Shown here one piece after another: positions 6,688 to 11,873 of a stretch of DNA of 14,185 nucleotides (position 1 is the stretch's first letter; each line of letters begins with the position of its first letter). The position numbers were made by a program, and so were the translations under genes. The stretch covers positions 9,718 through 23,902 of the forward strand of contig DCGJ01000166.1 in NCBI GenBank assembly GCA_002315495.1. The letters are read 5' to 3'. This DNA comes from Lachnoclostridium sp. UBA1781 (GTDB taxonomy: Bacteria > Bacillota > Clostridia > Lachnospirales > Lachnospiraceae). Under the pieces are notes generated by a model that saw nothing but the letters and a program-made list of their open reading frames with translations, did not search any database and was not told where the DNA came from.

Positions 6688-7737
6688 ATGCCTGATTTTA
6701 CACAATTGTTAACGAAGGCAGGGCTTCCGAACATGGTAGCCGCTGTACTTATGTTTGTTGTTGGACTTGTACTTTTAATCAAATGCGGCGACTGGTTCGT
6801 CGACGGTGCTTCCGGCATCGCTCACAAGTTCCATGTACCGGAGATTTTGATTGGTGCGACCGTAGTTTCCATCGGAACCACCCTTCCTGAGGTTATGGTT
6901 TCCGCTACCTCCGCAGTAAGCGGACACGGCGAGATGGCGTATGGTAATGCCATTGGCTCCATCATTTGTAATACTGCCTTAATCGCAGCAATTACCATCG
7001 CGGTAAAGCCGTCCAAGGTTGACCGAAAGAGCTTTATCGTACCGGTTTGCTTCTTCTTCGCGGCTGCCGCATTTTACGTAGCAAACGCATACGCTTTCGG
7101 TACTTTTAGCAGAGTTAGCGGTCTGATTTTGCTTGGAGTTTTCGTGGCTTATATGATTGTTCTTGTTCGTCAGGCAATCGTTGAGATGAAGAAAACCAAG
7201 GAGGCACAGACGCCTTCTGAGGAGGCCGCGCAAACCGAAGGAGCGGAAGAGGATGAGAAGCCGATCTCTATGGCAAAATGCCTCATTTTCCTTGTGATTG
7301 GTGCTGCCGGTATCGCTGTCGGTGCAGATCTTCTCGTAGATAACGGTACGATTATTGCTACCGGTTTGGGTGTTCCGGAGTCTGTTGTCGCATTGACCTT
7401 CATCGCGCTTGGTACCAGCCTTCCGGAGCTTGTAACCGCAATCACTTCGCTTGCAAAGGGACATGGAGCTCTGTCTCTTGGTAATATCGTAGGTGCGAAT
7501 CTGTTTAACCTTGTTTTGGTATGTGGTGTGTCCATTTCCCTCAATCCGTTTGATGTTCCGGCCGGAAAGACGATCGCCGGCATCAATTCGTCCTTGATTA
7601 TGGATATTCCGATTATGCTGTTTGTTATGGCCTTTATGACCATTCCGGCATTAGTTCGCCAGAAACTGTCCCGTGTGCAGGGTATTGTGCTTCTTTGCAT
7701 CTATGCAGCATTTACCGTATTACAGTTTGTTCTTTAA
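6688..7737 (+). CDS. Na+/Ca2+-exchanger-type (CaCA family) cation antiporter
   Basis: A 349-residue membrane protein with about ten hydrophobic segments in two inverted halves, typical of prokaryotic CaCA antiporters such as YrbG and NCX_Mj. The first alpha-repeat has G-T-T-L-P-E (63-68) and G-N-A-I-G-S (86-91); the second has G-T-S-L-P-E (242-247) and G-N-I-V-G-A-N (264-270). The two acidic residues E68 and E247 are the expected cation ligands. A charged hydrophilic loop (about 167-195) joins the halves and should be cytoplasmic. In the first repeat the usual Asn after G-S is Ile. Expected role: exchange of Ca2+ or a similar cation for Na+ or H+. The AAAGGGG site precedes the ATG. The barstar gene starts 22 bases after the stop. 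Confidence 0.9.
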   Translation: MPDFTQLLTKAGLPNMVAAVLMFVVGLVLLIKCGDWFVDGASGIAHKFHVPEILIGATVVSIGTTLPEVMVSATSAVSGHGEMAYGNAIGSIICNTALIAAITIAVKPSKVDRKSFIVPVCFFFAAAAFYVANAYAFGTFSRVSGLILLGVFVAYMIVLVRQAIVEMKKTKEAQTPSEEAAQTEGAEEDEKPISMAKCLIFLVIGAAGIAVGADLLVDNGTIIATGLGVPESVVALTFIALGTSLPELVTAITSLAKGHGALSLGNIVGANLFNLVLVCGVSISLNPFDVPAGKTIAGINSSLIMDIPIMLFVMAFMTIPALVRQKLSRVQGIVLLCIYAAFTVLQFVL

Positions 7738-7759
7738 TTCCTTTTGGAGGTTGATTCAC

Positions 7760-8035
7760 ATGAAAATGATTGTTCTTGACGGAGCCAAAATGACCGATAA
7801 AAATGAGGCACATCAGTATCTGAAAACAACACTGTCTCTTCCGGATTACTACGGCAAGAACCTGGATGCATTGTATGATTGCTTGACCGAAGATTTTTCC
7901 GAGCGTACGATTGTCTGGTACAATGCGGACAAGATGGTTCAGTCACTTGGCGATTATGGCAAGAAGCTGATGGATGTTGTAGAGGACGCTGCCGTTGACA
8001 ATGAGCATTTGATGGTCTATGTGGACGGAGAATAA
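7760..8035 (+). CDS. Barstar-family ribonuclease inhibitor
   Basis: A 91-residue cytoplasmic protein, essentially the length of barstar (about 90). It carries the barnase-binding helix P-D-Y-Y-G-K-N-L-D-A-L-Y-D at 28-40. Y30, D36 and D40 correspond to barstar Y29, D35 and D39, the main residues that plug the barnase active site; barstar W38 is Tyr here. It is the expected immunity protein for the RNase lipoprotein encoded at 5225-5980, neutralising enzyme that folds before export. The ATG at 7760 is chosen because GGAGG (7746-7750) lies nine bases upstream, and upstream in-frame codons overlap the antiporter gene. It is the last gene of the plus-strand run, followed by a strong terminator. 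The family call is firm; the specific pairing is inferred. Confidence 0.92.
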   Translation: MKMIVLDGAKMTDKNEAHQYLKTTLSLPDYYGKNLDALYDCLTEDFSERTIVWYNADKMVQSLGDYGKKLMDVVEDAAVDNEHLMVYVDGE

Positions 8036-8049
8036 AGAAGAGTATGGAA

Positions 8050-8078
8050 AAGCCGCCGGATTCCGGCGGCTTTTTTTT
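8050..8078 (+). terminator. Strong rho-independent terminator after barstar
   Basis: AAGCCGCCGG (8050-8059) pairs perfectly with CCGGCGGCTT (8063-8072) around an ATT loop, and a T tract runs to 8078. It ends the six-gene plus-strand run. Read on the minus strand the same stem is followed by four T residues, so it may also stop cstA transcripts. Confidence 0.93.
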
Positions 8079-8117
8079 ATCCTAATCCAAATTGTAAGTC
8101 ATTGAAAGTGCTAACGG

Positions 8118-9803
8118 TTAAGCGGCCTTCTTCTGGGCCAGCTTACAGATGCCCTGAATCGCTACGATGACACCGAGCAGTAACAGAAGAACTGCGAAGA
8201 TTAACTGCAAACCGCTGCCAATGGTAAGTCCTGTAGAGAACAAGGTCTTGGTGAGGTTGTAAATCGTCATTCCAAGGGCGGTGAAGGTAACGGCCATCAT
8301 AAAGCCCATCGGAATCCAGAGCATAAAGCCCTGACGATTGGTCTTCTTTAAGAATACCGCACAGGCAACAAGTGCGAGAACGGACAACAGCTGGTTGGCA
8401 GAACCGAAGAGCGGCCAGATCTCAGCGTATCCAACCTTTGCGAGAAGGTAAGCCAGAACCAGAGTAATGATGGTTGCGAAGTACTTGTTTGTAAGCACCT
8501 TGAGCACCGGATTCAGATTGTCCATATCGGTGTCTTCGTCTAAGAAGAACTCCTGGAAGGACAGACGACCGATTCTTGCCACCGAGTCGAGTGAGGTGAG
8601 TGCAAATGCAGACACCGCCAGATTAATCAGGGTGAAGATCAGCTTGTAGGAGAAGCCGACCTTAGACAAAAAGCCTGCGATCGCACCGGCAAAAATCTGC
8701 GGCTGTGTCAAAAGCCCGTTTGCAGCAGCTTCGCCGGAAGCGAAGGAGGCCACGGCAATCAGGGCGATCACTGCAAGCATACTTTCCATCAACATAGCGC
8801 CGAAGGAAACCGGCAGCATATTTTTCTCATTCTTAATCTGCTTGGAAGCCGTTCCCGAGGACACCAGAGAATGGAAGCCCGATACCGCACCGCATGCGAT
8901 GGTTACGAACAGGATTGGGAAGAGGTACTGGCCATTTACCTTGAAGCCGGTAAATGCTTCCAGATTGCAGGCCGGATTGGCAACAAAGATACCGACGACC
9001 GCTGCCACAATCATGAAAATAAGCAGATAACTGTTCAGATAGTCTCTCGGCTGAAGCAGAGCCCAAACCGGAGTTACACAGGCAATCATAACATAGATGA
9101 ATACGAAAATGTGCCAAGTGGAGCGTCCGAAGAAGATCGGGAGATTCAGTCCGATTGCAACCGCTGCCACCAGCATAAGAATCGCAATTCCCGTATTCAC
9201 CCACTTGTTCAGCTTGGTATATTTAAGAAGAAAGCCGAGACCAACTGCCTCTACAATAAACAGCAGGGAGGTCATCGCAACGGCACCATTTGCCTCGATT
9301 TTACCTGCTACATTGCCTGCCTCATCCAGCGTAAAGCCGTTAAAGGTTCCCGCAACGACATCGGCAAATGCGGCAACCACCAGAATACAGAACAGCCAGC
9401 AGAAGGCGAGGAACAGCTTCTTTCCAAGCTTTCCGATGTACTCTTCTATGATAAAGCCGATGGTACGACCTTTGTTCTTGATGGAAGCGTACATTGCGGA
9501 AAAGTCCTGAACGGCTCCAAAGAACACGCCACCAATCAGAATCCATAACAAAACCGGGAGCCAGCCGAACATGGCTGCCTGAATCGGGCCGTTAATCGGG
9601 CCTGCTCCGGCGATGGAAGCGAACTGGTGTCCAAACACGACATTGGTGTCAGCAGGTACATAGTCTACACCGTCTTCGAGCTCGTAAGCAGGGGTTTTCG
9701 CATTCTCATCGATGCCCCATTTTCTTGCGAGATAACGTCCGTAGATTAAATAAGCGCCACCCAATACTACAATAGCTATTACCAGCATCAGTATACCACT
9801 CAT
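8118..9803 (-). CDS. cstA: CstA-family carbon-starvation transporter
   Basis: A 561-residue protein with many transmembrane segments over its whole length, of the shorter Firmicutes CstA type (E. coli CstA has 701). The family signature F-G-H-Q-F-A-S-I-A-G-A-G-P lies at residues 58-70, just after the first membrane segment. CstA/BtsT proteins take up pyruvate and have been linked to peptide use during carbon limitation; the substrate here is not determined. The ATG at 9803 is chosen: GGAGG (9812-9816, minus strand) is at ideal spacing. A longer reading to 9878 would place the likely promoter inside the gene and adds a non-hydrophobic, non-conserved leader. No small YjiX-type partner gene is adjacent. 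It is divergent from metF and convergent with barstar. Confidence 0.92.
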   Translation of the reverse strand: MSGILMLVIAIVVLGGAYLIYGRYLARKWGIDENAKTPAYELEDGVDYVPADTNVVFGHQFASIAGAGPINGPIQAAMFGWLPVLLWILIGGVFFGAVQDFSAMYASIKNKGRTIGFIIEEYIGKLGKKLFLAFCWLFCILVVAAFADVVAGTFNGFTLDEAGNVAGKIEANGAVAMTSLLFIVEAVGLGFLLKYTKLNKWVNTGIAILMLVAAVAIGLNLPIFFGRSTWHIFVFIYVMIACVTPVWALLQPRDYLNSYLLIFMIVAAVVGIFVANPACNLEAFTGFKVNGQYLFPILFVTIACGAVSGFHSLVSSGTASKQIKNEKNMLPVSFGAMLMESMLAVIALIAVASFASGEAAANGLLTQPQIFAGAIAGFLSKVGFSYKLIFTLINLAVSAFALTSLDSVARIGRLSFQEFFLDEDTDMDNLNPVLKVLTNKYFATIITLVLAYLLAKVGYAEIWPLFGSANQLLSVLALVACAVFLKKTNRQGFMLWIPMGFMMAVTFTALGMTIYNLTKTLFSTGLTIGSGLQLIFAVLLLLLGVIVAIQGICKLAQKKAA

Positions 9804-9839
9804 TTTTCTTTCCTCCGGAAATCTATAAATTTCGAGGAC

Positions 9840-9868
9840 ACTATAGCACACTCGTATCCGCATTTCCA
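9840..9868 (-). promoter_or_regulatory. Promoter of cstA (extended -10)
   Basis: On the minus strand TGGAAA (9863-9868) lies 17 bp upstream of TATAGT (9840-9845). A TG one base before the -10 makes it an extended -10 element. The predicted start near 9833 leaves a leader of about 30 bases carrying the GGAGG site. This arrangement also excludes the longer cstA reading frame. Confidence 0.6.
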
Positions 9869-9940
9869 GTAAAAACAATTTTTTGAGAGGATGTGAATCA
9901 TAAGTTGGAATCGATTTTTAACGACTCAAGATAGATTTAT

Positions 9941-9979
9941 CCTATATATGAAATAAGAAACAAACTATTTCCCTATAGG
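9941..9979. repeat. Imperfect inverted repeat in the cstA-metF divergent region
   Basis: CCTATA (9941-9946) pairs with TATAGG (9974-9979), and GAAATA (9950-9955) pairs with TATTTC (9966-9971) around a ten-base A-rich loop. The arms are offset by TAT against CC. It lies directly upstream of a probable extended -10 for metF and could be an operator. It has no run of T that would make it a terminator. Confidence 0.5.
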
Positions 9980-9988
9980 AGTAAAGTG

Positions 9989-9997
9989 TGATATTAT
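9989..9997 (+). promoter_or_regulatory. Probable extended -10 promoter of metF
   Basis: TG-A-TATTAT forms an extended -10 element without a good -35; the region 17 bp upstream falls in the inverted repeat at 9941-9979. A start near 10004 would give a leader of about 60 bases. A second candidate, TTGGAA (10017-10022) with TATATA (10040-10045) at 17 bp, would leave a very short leader. I see no SAM riboswitch or T-box in this gap. Confidence 0.4.
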
Positions 9998-10064
9998 CAT
10001 TGGGCAGGAGTTTACTTTGGAAACGAAACATTGTGAAAATATATATGAAATATGAGGGAACACC

Positions 10065-10940
10065 ATGAAAATCTCTGAAATTGTGAAACCGGGACAAACC
10101 GCATTTACCTTTGAAATCTTTCCGCCGAAGAAGGATTCTCCGATAGAAACCATTTACAAGACGTTAGACGGTCTTCACCAGCTGAAGCCGGACTTTATCA
10201 GTGTTACCTACGGTGCGGGCGGAAGCGCGAACGGCGGTAATAAAACCGTAGAGATTGCGCAGATTATTCGCGAGAAGTATGGTATTGAGAGTGCGGTGCA
10301 TCTGACCTGTCTGTATAACGATAAGAACGATGTGGATGAGGTGCTTCGAGACCTTGACGCGAGAGGAATTAAGAACATCCTGGCGCTACGTGGTGATGCG
10401 AACCCGCAGTACGAGATAAAGCATGATTTTGCGCATGCCTCAGATATGATTTCCTACATTAAGAGCAAGGGCGATTATCATGTGATGGCTGCCTGTTACC
10501 CAGAGGGGCATCTGGAGGCGGAGAGCCTGGATGCCGACGTTTGGAACCTTCGGAAGAAGGTTGATGCCGGTGCAGATCATCTGTTGTCTCAGTTATTCTT
10601 CGACAATGAAGCATTTTACCGCTTCCGTGACAAGGCGGACGCAGCCGATATTCGCGTGCCGATTGAGGCGGGAATCATGCCGGTTGTAAGCAAATCCTCG
10701 ATTGAGCGCATGGTAACGATGTGCGGTGCGAGCCTTCCGCCTAAGTTTACGAAAATGATGGCCAAGTACGAGAATTATCCGGACGCCATTCGTGACGCAG
10801 GCATTGCCTATGCCATCGACCAGATTGTTGACCTGGCCAGCCACGGCGTGGATGGAATCCATCTGTACACCATGAACAATCCGTACGTTGCGACGAAGAT
10901 TTCCGAGGCGGTGAACGGCATTCTCCGCTTTGACCGATAG
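10065..10940 (+). CDS. metF: Methylenetetrahydrofolate reductase
   Basis: A 291-residue protein, the normal length of bacterial MetF. It reduces 5,10-methylene-tetrahydrofolate to 5-methyl-tetrahydrofolate, the methyl donor for methionine synthase. Family motifs in order: F-E-I-F-P-P-K (residues 16-22, containing the conserved active-site Glu), S-V-T-Y-G-A-G-G, H-L-T-C and L-A-L-R-G-D (FAD/folate region). A GAGGG ribosome binding site precedes the ATG. It heads a methionine cluster with the reactivation protein and metH, 69 bases upstream of the former, and is divergent from cstA. No metV-type zinc-protein partner gene, seen next to metF in some acetogens, is in the window, so the electron donor is not evident. 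Confidence 0.95.
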   Translation: MKISEIVKPGQTAFTFEIFPPKKDSPIETIYKTLDGLHQLKPDFISVTYGAGGSANGGNKTVEIAQIIREKYGIESAVHLTCLYNDKNDVDEVLRDLDARGIKNILALRGDANPQYEIKHDFAHASDMISYIKSKGDYHVMAACYPEGHLEAESLDADVWNLRKKVDAGADHLLSQLFFDNEAFYRFRDKADAADIRVPIEAGIMPVVSKSSIERMVTMCGASLPPKFTKMMAKYENYPDAIRDAGIAYAIDQIVDLASHGVDGIHLYTMNNPYVATKISEAVNGILRFDR

Positions 10941-10963
10941 GGGATTGCGCTTGCAAGAAGCCC
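10939..10963 (+). other. Hairpin just after metF, overlapping an internal promoter
   Basis: The outer arm AGGGG (10939-10943) can pair with CCCCT downstream (10960-10964), and the inner arm TTGC (10945-10948) with GCAA (10953-10956) around GCTT. It begins at the metF stop codon. No T tract follows, so it is not a standard terminator. Its 3' inner arm overlaps the -35 of the next promoter. Confidence 0.35.
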
Positions 10964-10980
10964 CTTCGATTCGATATAAT
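10951..10980 (+). promoter_or_regulatory. Internal promoter for the MetH reactivation gene and metH
   Basis: TTGCAA (10951-10956, four of six) is separated by 18 bp from a perfect TATAAT (10975-10980). The predicted start near 10987 leaves a short leader with a CGGAGA ribosome binding site (10998-11003) before the ATG at 11010. The two downstream genes could thus be expressed independently of metF. Confidence 0.6.
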
Positions 10981-11009
10981 GGGGGTAATAACTTATACGG
11001 AGAACATGT

Positions 11010-11813
11010 ATGGTAACTTTAAAAGCGGTTGATAAAAAAGAGGTGGCCCGTTATCTTGGATATCGGGACGCAGAACCGGATGAGGTGATTTTGAAGTTGA
11101 TGGAGGAAGCGGAGCAGGCACTTTCGGAAGCCTGTCACCCGGCTTATACCATCGGTATATTCGAAACAGAACCGGTAAACGAAAGTACATTGGCACTCAA
11201 GGAATGTGCTCTTGTGCTGACCGGAAAAGATATTGTGAAACATGTGGAGGGCTGCGGAATGGTAGCCCTTCTTGCAGTTACATTAGGAGGAGGCGTGGAT
11301 GCCCTGATTCGTAAGCTTCAGGTGACGAACATGCCGATGGCACTGGTCGCTGATGCGATGGCAGGTGCCATGATTGAGCAGATTTGTGATGATGTGCAGG
11401 CGGAGCTTTCCCAGAAGCTTCCGAACATGCGACAGACCTGGCGCTTCTCCCCGGGCTACGGTGATCTTCCGCTATCCATTCAGGCGCAGTTTCTGCAAGT
11501 GGTGGAAGCGGGAAAACGCATCGGGCTTTCCGTTACCGACAGTCAGATGCTTACACCTGTAAAGAGTGTCACCGCAATTGTGGGCTTACAGGATATGACG
11601 AAGTTCAGTGGGCATTTTACAACGGATACGCCGGAGGATGTGCGGAATAATTCCGTTGTGGAGGGACCGACGGACAGCTCTGATGCTACGACTGAAAGCG
11701 GAAGCACGAATGGTGCCGCCGCTGAAAGACTCGCAAGTCCAACGGGTTGCAACCCGGTTAATTGCAGTGGCTGCGCGTATCACGACAAATGCGGCAAAAC
11801 AAGTGTGAAATAG
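11010..11813 (+). CDS. Stand-alone methionine synthase reactivation protein with C-terminal cysteine motif
   Basis: A 267-residue protein corresponding to the C-terminal activation domain of cobalamin-dependent methionine synthase (Met_synt_B12), here encoded separately. The diagnostic stretch R-F-S-P-G-Y-G at 145-151 matches the R-x-S-P-G-Y motif that binds S-adenosylmethionine in E. coli MetH, followed by a T-P-x-x-S-V segment near 182-187. The expected role is reductive re-methylation of cob(II)alamin on MetH. After residue 205 comes a Ser/Thr/Gly/Ala-rich linker (to about 245), then C247-x4-C252-x2-C255-x5-C261. This four-cysteine tail is absent from the E. coli domain and could bind a metal or an Fe-S cluster. 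The gene is 60 bases upstream of metH, whose visible part contains no activation domain. The domain call is firm; the tail's role is inference. Confidence 0.88.
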   Translation: MVTLKAVDKKEVARYLGYRDAEPDEVILKLMEEAEQALSEACHPAYTIGIFETEPVNESTLALKECALVLTGKDIVKHVEGCGMVALLAVTLGGGVDALIRKLQVTNMPMALVADAMAGAMIEQICDDVQAELSQKLPNMRQTWRFSPGYGDLPLSIQAQFLQVVEAGKRIGLSVTDSQMLTPVKSVTAIVGLQDMTKFSGHFTTDTPEDVRNNSVVEGPTDSSDATTESGSTNGAAAERLASPTGCNPVNCSGCAYHDKCGKTSVK

Positions 11814-11873
11814 TTACGGCGATTATGCGCAAAGGAGTCCATTCATTGCGGACAACGCCGGAAAGGAATCGAT

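Noticed and set aside
9804..9878. Twenty-five-residue N-terminal extension of cstA
   Set aside because: The ATG at 9803 has an ideal GGAGG site, and the promoter at 9840-9868 lies inside the extended frame.
9906..9919. Sequence resembling a CcpA cre site near cstA
   Set aside because: It fits the 14-base consensus with at least three mismatches, including the terminal C-A, and lies far upstream of the promoter, so it is too weak to annotate.
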